NCBI GenBank assembly: GCA_035640475.1
Contig: DASQWC010000143.1
Location: 1 to 29,866 of the forward strand
Direction of reading: 5' to 3'
DNA from: DASQWC01 sp035640475
Lineage (GTDB): Bacteria; Actinomycetota; JAICYB01
Length of the DNA stretch: 29,866 nucleotides
This document shows positions 15,022 to 23,336 of the stretch, in pieces. The position numbers and the translations under genes were made by a program. Each line of letters begins with the position of its first letter. Position 1 is the stretch's first letter. Under the pieces are notes generated by a model, which was not told the origin of the DNA, did no database searches, and saw nothing but the letters and a program-made list of their open reading frames with translations.

Positions 15022-15570
15022 TTACGTGCCCGGGAACGGTGCGGCGAAGGCTTCAGACGGCAGCGAGAACGCGTTCGTGATGAACGAAATGGCGTGGTAC
15101 TGACCCACGAGGGCGACCAGCTCGACCAGCTCGGCCGGCTGCCAGTTCGCGCTGAGTGAGGTCCACAGGTCGTCCGAAACGGCGCCGGTGTCGTGCAGCT
15201 CGTCCACAAGACGCACGAGCAGCAATTGACGCTGGGTCCAGACCGGCCGGTCGTCGACGGTGGCATCCACCTGCTCGGGTGTCAGGCCGACGCTCGACGA
15301 ATAGATCGCGACGTGGACGCCCCATTCGTATTCCGACCCGCACCGGGCACACGTGCGCAGGATGACGATCTCCCGCTCCAGCGGGTCCACTACTCCGAAG
15401 TTCAGAAGGTAGGACCCGGTACTACGGAGCTTGTCGAGCAGGTGTGAATTGTGCGCGATCGTGCGGAAGAGGAGCAGCGGCTCGACATCGGCGCCGCCCA
15501 TCATTCTCTCGAGAGTTCGTCCGATCTCGGCTGGGTACGGAGGCTCGAGCGGCTCGAGGCGTGCTACCAT
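15022..15570 (-). CDS. Carboxymuconolactone decarboxylase/AhpD-like protein
   Basis: 182 residues from ATG 15570, chosen because MVARLEPLEPPYPAEIG matches how family members begin. An in-frame ATG at 15624 would overlap the divergent regulator. The alpha-helical core shows the CMD signature: LEREIVILRTCARCGSEYEWGVHVAIY, with C74-x-x-C77 and H86, followed by GLTPEQVDA. In AhpD-type members this CxxC and His reduce peroxides or partner disulfides; other members are decarboxylases. Which applies here cannot be told. It is divergent from an HxlR regulator 52 bases away, an arrangement that often means the regulator controls it in response to a small molecule or redox signal. Confidence 0.85.
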   Translation of the reverse strand: MVARLEPLEPPYPAEIGRTLERMMGGADVEPLLLFRTIAHNSHLLDKLRSTGSYLLNFGVVDPLEREIVILRTCARCGSEYEWGVHVAIYSSSVGLTPEQVDATVDDRPVWTQRQLLLVRLVDELHDTGAVSDDLWTSLSANWQPAELVELVALVGQYHAISFITNAFSLPSEAFAAPFPGT

Positions 15571-15604
15571 TTCCGTAGCAGGATAATGCTTCGGAATCCG
15601 TAGC
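15562..15604. promoter_or_regulatory. Candidate operator between CMD-like gene and HxlR gene
   Basis: The inverted repeat TGCTACCATTTCCGTAGCA (15562-15580) covers the CMD-like start codon, and half of it recurs as TCCGTAGC at 15597-15604, 25 bases further on. GGATAAT (15581-15587) between them could be a -10 element. Divergent HxlR regulators usually bind such short inverted repeats. Assignment is by position only. Confidence 0.35.
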
Positions 15605-15622
15605 GCAAGCCAAAGGTACGCC

Positions 15623-15958
15623 ATGCCGACGCCGCTGCCGGGACGGCCGGTCCGGGGATCGAGAACGGGCCGTCCGATCATGGCGCTCCTCGACCTCCTC
15701 GGACGCCGCTGGACGCTGCGCGTTCTTTGGGAGCTGCACGACGACACGCTCAACTTCCGGGAGCTGCGCGCACGGTGCGACTCGATGTCACCGAGCGTCC
15801 TGAACGAGCGGCTCGCCGATCTGCGCGACGCCGGCATCGTCGAGCTCACCGGCGATGGCTACAGGCTCACCGGCGACGGACGTGAGCTGCTGCGGACGTT
15901 CAAGCCTCTGAGCCGGTGGGCGAAACGGTGGGCAACGCGGGTAAGGTCCCGGTCATGA
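15623..15958 (+). CDS. HxlR-family winged-helix transcriptional regulator
   Basis: 111 residues. After a Gly/Arg/Pro start (MPTPLPGRPVRGSRTGRPIM) comes the HxlR domain: LLDLLGRRWTLRVLWELHDDTLNFRELRARCDSMSPSVLNERLADLRDAGIVELTGDGYRLTGDG. The segment NFRELRARCDSMSPSVLNERLADL is the helix-turn-helix that reads DNA. The single Cys in it could allow redox sensing, as in some relatives. Its TGA overlaps the purB ATG (ATGA at 15955-15958), so purB translation is coupled to this gene. It diverges from the CMD-like gene and probably represses it. Whether it also sets purB levels is an open question raised by the layout. Confidence 0.9.
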   Translation: MPTPLPGRPVRGSRTGRPIMALLDLLGRRWTLRVLWELHDDTLNFRELRARCDSMSPSVLNERLADLRDAGIVELTGDGYRLTGDGRELLRTFKPLSRWAKRWATRVRSRS

Positions 15959-17259
15959 TCCCGCGGTACACACGCCCGGAGATGAGGCGGCTGTGGTCGG
16001 ACCGGGCGCGCTACGAGCGCTGGCTGGACGTGGAGCTCGCTGCGCTCGACGCATGGGAGTCGATCGGTCGAGTTCCAATCGGGACGGCCGACGCATGCCG
16101 TGCGACGGCTCGCGTCGACGCGGAGCGCATCGCGGAGCTCGACGCACTGGTGCAGCACGAGACGGCGGCCTTCGTCTCGCAAGTGCAGGAGACGTGTGGA
16201 GATGAAGGACGCTTCATCCACTACGGGCTGACGTCCTACGACATCGTCGACACCGCACAGGGGATCGCGATGCGCGAGGCTTGCGATCTGCTCGACGGCC
16301 GGCTGCACACGCTCGTCGCCGTGCTCAAGCGCACGGCGCTCCAGCATCGCGACACGCTGTGCATGGGACGCTCGCACGGCATCCACGCCGAGCCGACGAC
16401 GTTCGGAGCGAAGATCGCAACGCACGCCTTCGAGTTCGCGCGTCATGCAGAACGTCTGCACTTCGTCCGGCAGCAGGTGGCCGTCGGCACGATCTCCGGT
16501 CCGGTGGGGAGCTATGCAAGCGTTCCGCCGGAGGTGGAGGCGCACGTCCTGGCCGCCGTCGGGCTCGCTCCGGAGCCGGCGCCGACGCAGATCGTCAACC
16601 GGGACCGGCACGCCGAGTACCTGTCGCTTCTGGCCCTGATCGGTGCATCGATCGAGCGACTGGCGACCGAGATCCGTCACCTCGCGCGCACCGAGGTGCG
16701 CGAGGCCGAGGAGCCGTTCGAGGCAGGGGCACAAAAGGGCTCGTCGTCCATGCCGCACAAGCGCAACCCATGGCGATCCGAGCGCCTGGCCGGATTCGCC
16801 CGGTTGCTGCGCGGCTACGCGCAAAGCGGGCTCGAGAGCGTCACGACGTGGCACGAACGCGATATCGCGCAGTCCTCCGTCGAGCGTGTCGCGCTCGTCG
16901 ATGCATCGTGCGTGTGCGACTTCGCGCTCGACGAGATCACGCAAATCATCGATCACCTTGCGGTGTATCCCGATCGCATGCGGCGCAACATGGAAGCATC
17001 GCGCGGGCTCTACTTCTCGCAGCACGTCCTGCTTGCCCTGATCGAGACCGGGCTCAGCCGCGACGATGCCTACCGCATCGTCCAATCGGCGGCGATGCGC
17101 GCGTGGGATGAAGGCCGTCCGTATCTGGAGGTGCTCAAGGAAGATTCGGAGGCGTCCGAGTTTCTCCCCGGCCCCCAGCTGGACGAGATCTTCGACGACC
17201 GCCGCTTCCTCGAGAACATCGGCGTGATCTTCGAACGCTTGGAAGCGCTCGAGACCTAA
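15955..17259 (+). CDS. purB: Adenylosuccinate lyase
   Basis: 434 residues from ATG 15955 (overlapping the regulator's stop). It acts twice in purine synthesis, releasing fumarate from SAICAR and from adenylosuccinate. MIPRYTRPEMRRLWSDRARYERWLDVELA is the usual N-terminus. HYGLTSYDIVDTAQ, GRSHGIHAEPTTFGAK and the fumarase/lyase signature GSSSMPHKRNPWRSERLAG (about 263-280), whose serine loop is catalytic, are all present. The length is normal for bacterial PurB. An in-frame start at 15916 is less likely because it adds non-homologous residues. The HAD phosphatase gene begins at the very next base. Confidence 0.96.
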   Translation: MIPRYTRPEMRRLWSDRARYERWLDVELAALDAWESIGRVPIGTADACRATARVDAERIAELDALVQHETAAFVSQVQETCGDEGRFIHYGLTSYDIVDTAQGIAMREACDLLDGRLHTLVAVLKRTALQHRDTLCMGRSHGIHAEPTTFGAKIATHAFEFARHAERLHFVRQQVAVGTISGPVGSYASVPPEVEAHVLAAVGLAPEPAPTQIVNRDRHAEYLSLLALIGASIERLATEIRHLARTEVREAEEPFEAGAQKGSSSMPHKRNPWRSERLAGFARLLRGYAQSGLESVTTWHERDIAQSSVERVALVDASCVCDFALDEITQIIDHLAVYPDRMRRNMEASRGLYFSQHVLLALIETGLSRDDAYRIVQSAAMRAWDEGRPYLEVLKEDSEASEFLPGPQLDEIFDDRRFLENIGVIFERLEALET

Positions 17260-17847
17260 TTGCCCGGCCCGCTCATCTCGGATCTGGACGGGACGATCGC
17301 CGACACGGCGCCGGCGATCTTCCACTCCCTGCGCGTGACGTGCTCGGAGCTCGGCATTCCGCTCTCGACGAAGCAGGAGCTGTCGTGGTCGCTCGGGCCC
17401 CCGTTGCACTGGTGCCTCGAGCGGATCGGCGTCGGCGCCGACATGATGCGCGATGCGATCGCGATCTTCGAGCGCGCCCACACCGACTGCATCGATCTCG
17501 TCGTGCCGATGCCCGGCGCCGACGTCGTCATTCCCGAGCTCGCGGAAACGGGAGTGCAGATCGGCGTCGCGACGATCAAGCCGTCCGGCATTGCCGATCT
17601 CGTGCTGCGCACCATCGGATTGCGCGACTACGTCCGCGTGCTATGCGGGCGCAACGACGACTTGGACCCGCGAACGAAGACCGATCTCGTCCGCGAGACA
17701 TTGTCGGAATTACCGGGGGCGAGCCCGGTCTACATCGGCGATCATGACAACGACGAACTAGCCGCGCGCGAGCTGGGTATTCGGTTCCTTCGCTATCCCG
17801 AAAGCTCCTGGGATGTTGTGCGAAGCGCTATGGCTGACGTCCCATAA
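17260..17847 (+). CDS. HAD-family hydrolase, phosphoglycolate phosphatase-like
   Basis: 195 residues starting with TTG immediately after the purB stop, with only a weak ribosome site. Motif I is SDLDGTIADT (nucleophile D8, acid D10), followed by an alpha-helical cap (about 15-85). Motif II/III are represented by GVATIKPSG with K106, and motif IV by YIGDHDNDELAARELGI (paired acidic residues binding Mg2+). It is slightly shorter than typical Gph/PgmB proteins. The substrate is a small phosphorylated compound that cannot be named from sequence. Coupling to purB suggests clearing of a nucleotide or sugar phosphate, but that is inference. The last 20 bases overlap the convergent DinB-like gene. 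Confidence 0.85.
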   Translation: MPGPLISDLDGTIADTAPAIFHSLRVTCSELGIPLSTKQELSWSLGPPLHWCLERIGVGADMMRDAIAIFERAHTDCIDLVVPMPGADVVIPELAETGVQIGVATIKPSGIADLVLRTIGLRDYVRVLCGRNDDLDPRTKTDLVRETLSELPGASPVYIGDHDNDELAARELGIRFLRYPESSWDVVRSAMADVP

Positions 17848-18379
17848 AGCCCGCGTACTTCTCGGTTTCCGAAGCGCCCTCGGGCACGTCGACCCTCGCG
17901 TGCAGGACGCCGTCCATACGCCACATCGTGTCCATGGGCTCCACCACCGAGCGGCATTCGGCGATGAGGTCGTCCGGGATGGTCGTGTCCTGACCGGTGG
18001 CCTTCGCAAGATCCCAGCCGTGGGTGACGTGCTCGACGAAAGCGATCGACGCCATCATCTGGCCCGGCAGCTCACCGAACGGCATCTTCCACGGCTTGTC
18101 GATCGTCCCGGGCTGGCGGATGACCTCGAGCAGCTTCGCCGCGCGCTCGTCGTACTCCTTGCCGGGCTCGGCCCCGAACTGATCGCCTTCGGGCATCTTG
18201 GCCTCGCCGCCCTCCGCACCTGTTCTGAGCATTTCGAGTCCGCCGATCATGTGGTTCAGGAGCGCCTTGACGTCGAACTCGGTGCACGGTGTTGATTCGG
18301 CGTACTGCTCGGCCTTCACTCCATGGACGATCTTCGAGGTCCGTTGCGTCGCCTTCTCGATCCGTTCGATCGCATCCAT
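17828..18379 (-). CDS. TIGR03086-type DinB-like metal-binding protein
   Basis: 183 residues with a strong ribosome site (AGGAGGGG, 5 bases before ATG 18379). The four-helix-bundle features of mycothiol-dependent maleylpyruvate isomerase-like proteins are present: STPCTEFDVKALLNHMIGGLEML (first metal His in LLNHM) and VEHVTHGWDLAKATGQ (HxxxHxWD metal site). Such proteins use mycothiol in detoxification or isomerisation, and mycothiol is largely restricted to Actinomycetota, which supports the taxonomic guess. The exact reaction is unknown. It is convergent with the HAD gene and divergent from purC. Confidence 0.87.
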   Translation of the reverse strand: MDAIERIEKATQRTSKIVHGVKAEQYAESTPCTEFDVKALLNHMIGGLEMLRTGAEGGEAKMPEGDQFGAEPGKEYDERAAKLLEVIRQPGTIDKPWKMPFGELPGQMMASIAFVEHVTHGWDLAKATGQDTTIPDDLIAECRSVVEPMDTMWRMDGVLHARVDVPEGASETEKYAGFMGRQP

Positions 18380-18552
18380 CTCTGCCCCTCCTTCTCCTCG
18401 GTTGCCGACAGTCTCGTGTCGGTTCCCGTCATCCCGACGTCGGTAATCAGTTCACTCCCTCGGGATTCGCGCGCGCCAACCGGCTTGCCTCGGGCGTCCT
18501 GCCTCTCGGATACAGTCAAGACGTGCCACGTCGGAGCGAAGCGGAGGCGTAA
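18380..18552 (+). promoter_or_regulatory. Divergent promoter region upstream of purC
   Basis: This 173-base gap must carry the promoter for the purC-S-Q-L string and the one for the DinB-like gene. GGATACAGT (TACAGT at 18511-18516) is the best -10 candidate for purC; a similar GATACACT lies upstream of purF. No convincing -35 and no known riboswitch is visible. GGAGG at 18543-18547 is the purC ribosome site. Confidence 0.35.
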
Positions 18553-19470
18553 ATAGGCCCCCTAACCGACATCCGCCTTGGTTTGCCTCGCGTCGCTTCA
18601 GGCAAGGTCCGGGAGATGTTCGACGCCTCGCCGAACGGCTCCGAGGGCAACCTTCTCATGGTCGCAACCGACCGGATCTCGGTCTTCGACGTCGTCCTGC
18701 CCACGCCGATCCCCGACAAGGGCGCCGTGCTCAACGGCCTCTCAGTCTTCTGGTTCGAGCGGACGAAGGCGATCATCGGCAACCACTTGGTGGCCTGGCG
18801 CCTGAACGAGTTCCCCGAGAACATGCGGGACCCCGAGCTGGCCGGACGCTCGATGCTCGTCCGCCGGGCGGACATAGTGCCGCTGGAGTGCGTGGTCCGC
18901 GGCTTCATCACCGGAACGGGCTGGAAGGACTACCAGAGGACCGGAGAGGTATGCGGCCACAAGCTCCCGACGGGCTTGCTCGAGGCACAACAGCTGCCCG
19001 AGCCGCTGTTCACGCCGTCGACGAAGGCGGTCACCGGTCACGACGAGAACATCACGGTCGAGCAAGCCAAGCAGATCGTCGGAGATGCCGCGCTCGTCGA
19101 CCGGATTGCCGACGTCTCGATCCGACTCTACGAGGACGCCCGCAACTACTCGGCCTCGCGCGGCATCATCCTGGCCGACACGAAATACGAGTTCGGCCTT
19201 GTCGACGGCGAGCTGATTCTCGGCGACGAGCTCTTCACGCCCGACTCGTCGCGGTACTGGCCGGCCGACGAGTGGGAGCCGGGCAAGAACCCGCCGTCCT
19301 TCGACAAGCAGTTCGTGCGCGACTACGGGGAGTCGCTGAATTGGAACAAGGACTATCCGGGTCCCGAGCTGCCCGACGACGTGGTGGCGGGGACGACCGC
19401 GCGCTATCGCGAAGCCTACGAACGCATCACCGGTACCGGCTTCGACGACTATCTGACAGAAGCGTCGTGA
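18553..19470 (+). CDS. purC: SAICAR synthetase
   Basis: 305 residues if begun at ATA 18553. PurC ligates CAIR with aspartate using ATP. The frame has no ATG or GTG near its front. TTG 18583 is the first conventional start but has no ribosome site and would cut off PLTDIRLG, which belongs to the family N-terminus (TDIRLGLPRVASGKVREMFD). GGAGG at 18543-18547 is 5 bases from ATA 18553, and an in-frame TAA stands right before it, so translation most likely begins there, or the base is a misread G. Other motifs: MVATDRISVFDVVLPTPIPDKG, RRADIVPLECVVRGFITGTGWKDYQRTG, DTKYEFG and DSSRYWPADEWEPG. It is the yeast/actinobacterial-type longer PurC. Its stop overlaps purS (GTGA). Confidence 0.93.
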   Translation: MGPLTDIRLGLPRVASGKVREMFDASPNGSEGNLLMVATDRISVFDVVLPTPIPDKGAVLNGLSVFWFERTKAIIGNHLVAWRLNEFPENMRDPELAGRSMLVRRADIVPLECVVRGFITGTGWKDYQRTGEVCGHKLPTGLLEAQQLPEPLFTPSTKAVTGHDENITVEQAKQIVGDAALVDRIADVSIRLYEDARNYSASRGIILADTKYEFGLVDGELILGDELFTPDSSRYWPADEWEPGKNPPSFDKQFVRDYGESLNWNKDYPGPELPDDVVAGTTARYREAYERITGTGFDDYLTEAS

Positions 19471-19742
19471 GCTCCTCGAACGGCTCGAAGATCAAAGCCG
19501 TGGCCCGCATCGACGTGATGCTGAAGCCCGGGATCTCCGACGTTCAGGGCCAGGTCGTCGAGCGCTCGCTGCCGGCGATGGGATGGGAAAACGTCTCCGA
19601 CGTCCGCGTCGGCAAGCATCTCGAGCTGATCGTCGAGGGTCCCTCGTTGGACGGGCTGCGCGCGCAGGTCGAGAAGATGTGCGAGGCCTTCCTCGCGAAC
19701 ACCGTGATCGAGAGCTACTCCGTCTCACTGGAGCAGATCTGA
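19467..19742 (+). CDS. purS: FGAM synthase subunit PurS
   Basis: 91 residues from GTG 19467, overlapping the purC stop as GTGA. Small ferredoxin-like-fold protein that bridges PurQ and PurL in the three-part FGAM synthase of Gram-positive bacteria and helps pass ammonia. Motifs: ARIDVMLKPGISDVQGQVVERSLPAMGWENVSDVRVGKHLELIVEG, then VEKMCEAFLANTVIESYSV. It starts with a short Ser/Asn extension (SSSNGSK). Order purC-purS-purQ-purL matches other Gram-positive operons. Confidence 0.94.
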   Translation: MSSSNGSKIKAVARIDVMLKPGISDVQGQVVERSLPAMGWENVSDVRVGKHLELIVEGPSLDGLRAQVEKMCEAFLANTVIESYSVSLEQI

Positions 19743-20404
19743 GCAGACCGAGCATCGCGGTCGTCCTCTTCCCCGGCTCCAACTGCGAGCAGGACGTCGT
19801 CCACGCGCTGCGCGGTGAGGGCGCGGATGCAGACTACGCCTGGCACGGCGATTCCGACCTGGGCGGCGCCGACGCCGTTGTGCTCCCGGGCGGGTTTGCG
19901 CACGGCGACTACCTGCGCACGGGAGCAATTGCGCGCTTCTCGCCGGTCATGGATGCGGTCCGCTCGCTCGCCGAACAGGGCGCGCCGGTGCTGGGTATCT
20001 GCAACGGGTTCCAGATTCTCGCCGAAGCCCACCTCGTCCCCGGCGCCCTTCGTCGCAACGAAGGGCTTCGCTTCCTGTGCACGTGGACCGAATTGGTCGT
20101 CGAGGACACGGACACGATCGCTACGCGCGCGTGCGAGAAGGGCCAGCGCCTGCGGATTCCGATCAACCACTACGAAGGCAACTACACACCGCCGGAAAGC
20201 GGTATGCCGCGCATCGCGTTCACCTACGTCGAGAACCCGAACGGTGCCTGGCACAACGCCGCCGGCGTGGCAAACGACGCCGGCAACGTCGTCGGCATGA
20301 TGCCGCACCCGGAACGTGCGTCCGAGTCGTGGCTCGGCTCGGTGGACGGCCGCTCGGTGCTCGCATCGCTCGTCGAGAGCTGCGCTGTTCGCATATCCGC
20401 GTGA
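19739..20404 (+). CDS. purQ: FGAM synthase glutaminase subunit PurQ
   Basis: 221 residues if begun at CTG 19739. It releases ammonia from glutamine for FGAM formation. Class I amidotransferase motifs: SIAVVLFPGSNCEQDVVHAL, VLPGGFAHGDYLRTGA, nucleophile C88 in LGICNGFQ, and H190/E192 in MMPHPERA. No ATG, GTG or TTG occurs between the purS end and SIAVVLFPGSN, where PurQ proteins begin. CTG 19739 has GGAG five bases upstream and overlaps the purS stop as CTGA, the same 4-base pattern used by its neighbours, so I infer a CTG start. It ends in a GTGA overlap with purL. Confidence 0.94.
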   Translation: MSRPSIAVVLFPGSNCEQDVVHALRGEGADADYAWHGDSDLGGADAVVLPGGFAHGDYLRTGAIARFSPVMDAVRSLAEQGAPVLGICNGFQILAEAHLVPGALRRNEGLRFLCTWTELVVEDTDTIATRACEKGQRLRIPINHYEGNYTPPESGMPRIAFTYVENPNGAWHNAAGVANDAGNVVGMMPHPERASESWLGSVDGRSVLASLVESCAVRISA

Positions 20405-22596
20405 GCACGGAAACCACGCCGCTCTACGCGGCCCTCGGACTCACCTCCGAGGAGTACGCGCGCATTCGCCAGACGATCGGACGCGACCCGACACACACCG
20501 AGCTCGCGATGTTCTCGGTCATGTGGTCGGAGCACTGCTCGTACAAGTCGTCACGTCTTCATCTGCGCGAGCTGCCGACCGATGCGCCGTGGGTCGTCCT
20601 CGGCCCGGGTGAAGGCGCCGGCGTCGTGCAAGTCAAGCCCGGCCTGCGCGTCGCCTTCAAGATGGAATCGCACAACCACCCTTCGGCCGTCGAGCCGTTC
20701 CAGGGCGCAGCGACCGGTGTCGGCGGCATCGTCCGCGACATTCTGTCGCTGGGCGCCCGGCCGATCGCGGTCCTCGACCCGCTTCGCTTCGGCCCGCCGA
20801 CCGACGAACGCAACCGCTTCCTCTTCGACGGCGTCGTGCGCGGCATCGCCTCGTACGGCAACTCGCTCGGCCTGCCGACCGTGGGTGGTGAGGTCGTCTT
20901 CGATCCCGCGTACTCGGGCAACCCGCTCGTGAATGCGATGTGTGTCGGTGTGCTCGAGGATGACGAGCCGTTGCGCTCAGGACCTTCAGGCGCCGGCGAC
21001 GTCGCCGTTCTCGTCGGCTCGAAAACCGGGCGAGACGGCATCGGCGGGGCGTCGATTCTCGCCTCGCAGGAGTTCGAGGAGGGCTCGGAAGCGAAGCGGC
21101 CGTCGGTCCAGGTCGGCGACCCGTTCACCGAGAAGCTCCTCATCGAGGCGTGCCTCGAGCTGAAACGCGAAGGATTGCTCACCGGCATGCAGGACCTCGG
21201 CGCGGCCGGGATCACGTGCGCGCTGTCGGAGACGGCGGCTGCGCGTGGACTCAGCGTAGACGGGCTCCTCGACGCGGTCCCCTTGCGCGAGGCCGACATG
21301 GAGCCGTGGGAGATCTGCATGTCGGAATCGCAGGAGCGGATGCTCGCGTGCGTCCGTCCCGGCGACGTCGGACGCGTCGTCGACGTCTGCGCGAAGTGGG
21401 GCTTGGACGCCGTGGAGGTCGCCACATACAAGGAAGGCGGACGGCTCGTTCTGCGCGGCAAGGGTGAGCTGCTGTGTGAGGTGCCGGCCGAGGCGCTGGC
21501 CGACGGTCCGGCCTACGAACGGCCGGTCGTCCCTGCCGACAGATCGAAGCTTCACTCACTCGACCCGCTCGAGCTGCGCTGGCCGTCCGCGGAAGAAGTC
21601 CTGCTGCGGCTGCTCGCGTCTGCGTCCATCGCGTCCAAGCAGTGGGTGTGGCGCCAGTACGACCACATGGTTCGCCTGAATACGCTCGTCACGCCCGGCG
21701 CCGACGCCGCCGTGCTCCGCCTTCCCGAGTCGCGCCGCGGCGAGAGCGGACAGCCCGGCATCGCGCTGGCGACCGACGGCCCCGGACGAATCGCGGCGCT
21801 CGATCCGTACGTGGGCGGCGCCCTCGCCGTGTGCGAGTCGGCCCGCAACGTCGCGTGCGTCGGTGCGAGCCCGCTGGCGATCACCGACTGCTTGAACTTC
21901 GGCTCGCCCGAGCGTCCGGAGGTCATGGCCGACTTCGTCGCCGCGATCCGCGGGATCGGCGACGCCTGCCGCGCATTCGGCATTCCGGTCACGGGCGGCA
22001 ACGTGTCGTTCTACAACGAGTCGCCGCACGGGGCCGTGCATCCGACACCGATCGTCGGCATGCTCGGCGTCCTCGACGACGTGTACACATTCCGCCCGCC
22101 GTCCGCTCGCGACGGCGATGTGATCGTCCTGCTCGGCGAGACCCGGCCCGAGCTCGGCGGAAGCGAGGCCCTCGCCGTCGTGCACGACACCGTCGGCGGC
22201 CTCGCGCCCGTCCTCGACTTGGGAGCCGAGGTCGCACTCGTTGGCTTGCTCGCAACGACCGGGCTCGGTACCTCCGCGATCGATTGCTCGGAAGGCGGGC
22301 TGGGCGTCGCGCTCTCAGAGCTGTGCATGCGCGCCGACACCGGAGCGACCGTCGACATCGACGGGGGTGAGGAACCCGCGATGCTGTTCGGCGAGTCGAC
22401 GGCGCGAGCATTGCTGACCTGCGCGGCCGGCGACGCCGAGCGGGTGCTTGCTGCGGCGCGGTCGGCGGGCGTCCAGGCGAAAGCGATCGGACGCCTCGGC
22501 GGACGTCATCTCGACGTGGCCGGGGTGCTCCGCGTCGATCTCGACGAACTGCGCGCCGCCTACGAAGGCGCGCTGCCGTCGTTGATGGATCGATGA
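20401..22596 (+). CDS. purL: FGAM synthase large subunit PurL (small type)
   Basis: 731 residues from GTG 20401, overlapping the purQ stop. It makes formylglycinamidine ribonucleotide from FGAR, ATP and ammonia supplied by PurQ. Its length is that of the Gram-positive small PurL, which needs PurS and PurQ, consistent with the gene order. Motifs: LAMFSVMWSEHCSYKSS, KMESHNHPSAVEPFQGAATGVGGIVRD, GGEVVFDPAYSGNPLVNAM, MQDLGAAGITCALSE, EICMSESQERML, and in the second half TDCLNFGSPERPEVM and PVTGGNVSFYNES. A lipoprotein gene starts in its stop codon (ATGA). Confidence 0.96.
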   Translation: MSTETTPLYAALGLTSEEYARIRQTIGRDPTHTELAMFSVMWSEHCSYKSSRLHLRELPTDAPWVVLGPGEGAGVVQVKPGLRVAFKMESHNHPSAVEPFQGAATGVGGIVRDILSLGARPIAVLDPLRFGPPTDERNRFLFDGVVRGIASYGNSLGLPTVGGEVVFDPAYSGNPLVNAMCVGVLEDDEPLRSGPSGAGDVAVLVGSKTGRDGIGGASILASQEFEEGSEAKRPSVQVGDPFTEKLLIEACLELKREGLLTGMQDLGAAGITCALSETAAARGLSVDGLLDAVPLREADMEPWEICMSESQERMLACVRPGDVGRVVDVCAKWGLDAVEVATYKEGGRLVLRGKGELLCEVPAEALADGPAYERPVVPADRSKLHSLDPLELRWPSAEEVLLRLLASASIASKQWVWRQYDHMVRLNTLVTPGADAAVLRLPESRRGESGQPGIALATDGPGRIAALDPYVGGALAVCESARNVACVGASPLAITDCLNFGSPERPEVMADFVAAIRGIGDACRAFGIPVTGGNVSFYNESPHGAVHPTPIVGMLGVLDDVYTFRPPSARDGDVIVLLGETRPELGGSEALAVVHDTVGGLAPVLDLGAEVALVGLLATTGLGTSAIDCSEGGLGVALSELCMRADTGATVDIDGGEEPAMLFGESTARALLTCAAGDAERVLAAARSAGVQAKAIGRLGGRHLDVAGVLRVDLDELRAAYEGALPSLMDR

Positions 22597-23336
22597 GGCG
22601 TTCGCTCGTCGCCGCGCTCGTGCTCGCACTGTCCACCGTGTCGTGCTTGGGTGGCTCTCCGCAAGGAGCGTCGACCGACTTGTCCGACCTTGCCGAGAAG
22701 GTCACGAGCGCGACGTACGCGGCCGTGTACCGGTATTCGATCACGGGCCCGCTCGCTCCGTCGGTGCGGACGAGCCTCGAGATCGTGCAAGACCCTCCGG
22801 TCTCCGTACGGAGGCTCGAGACGGCGACGCCCGACTCGACGGGGAAGCCGGTGAGCCTGCGCAGCTGGCAGGTACGAAACGCACAGGGCGATTTCGCATG
22901 CACCGACTACCAGAAGCTCGGTGTTCGTTGTGTCCGCAACCCGATCGTCGGAGGAACGTTTGGTTCGGCGCAGATCGATGAGTTCTTCGATATGCCGAAG
23001 AAGACGGAGACGTTCTCATCGGTGCGGCGCTCGACGCGCCGGTTCCGCGTCCTCGGCGAGCAAGGGACGTGTTTCGAGGCCGTCCCGGTGGCGCCGACCG
23101 AGCCGCCGATCACATCGCCGCAGCCGGTGACGACGAGCGCCGGCCGATTCCGCTATGAGCTGTGCTATGCGGAGGACGGGATCCTGCTGCGCGGCCGGCG
23201 GACGATCCTCGAGGACGTTTCCAGCGGCCCCCAGCGCGAGGTGCTCATCGAGGCGGTGTCGATCTCCCGAGTCGTCGAGCCCCGCGAGCTGCGCCTCCCG
23301 GGCCCGGTCACGAGCCCGGAGGACCTGCGCCGATGA
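22593..23336 (+). CDS. Lipoprotein of unknown function within the purine string
   Basis: 247 residues from ATG 22593, which overlaps the purL stop. A lipoprotein signal peptide (MRRSLVAALVLALSTVSC, C18) is clear. The mature part has Y-rich strands (TYAAVYRYSITGP), a central Cys pair (FACTDYQKLGVRC) and a later one (GTCFEAVP, RYELCYAEDGILL), suggesting disulfides outside the membrane. The pattern RYELCYAEDGILLRGRRTILED followed by a strand-rich end is like bacterial lipoproteins that form incomplete beta-barrels, but I do not recognise the family. Its place between purL and purF with tight coupling is odd for an exported protein. Codon use looks like its neighbours. Confidence 0.8.
   Translation: MRRSLVAALVLALSTVSCLGGSPQGASTDLSDLAEKVTSATYAAVYRYSITGPLAPSVRTSLEIVQDPPVSVRRLETATPDSTGKPVSLRSWQVRNAQGDFACTDYQKLGVRCVRNPIVGGTFGSAQIDEFFDMPKKTETFSSVRRSTRRFRVLGEQGTCFEAVPVAPTEPPITSPQPVTTSAGRFRYELCYAEDGILLRGRRTILEDVSSGPQREVLIEAVSISRVVEPRELRLPGPVTSPEDLRR

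Noticed and set aside
15859..17481. 540-codon minus-strand frame opposite purB
   Set aside because: Shadow of a GC-rich gene; purB is unmistakable on the plus strand.
18380..18552. Purine riboswitch or PurR box ahead of purC
   Set aside because: No recognisable aptamer core or known operator sequence could be found by eye.
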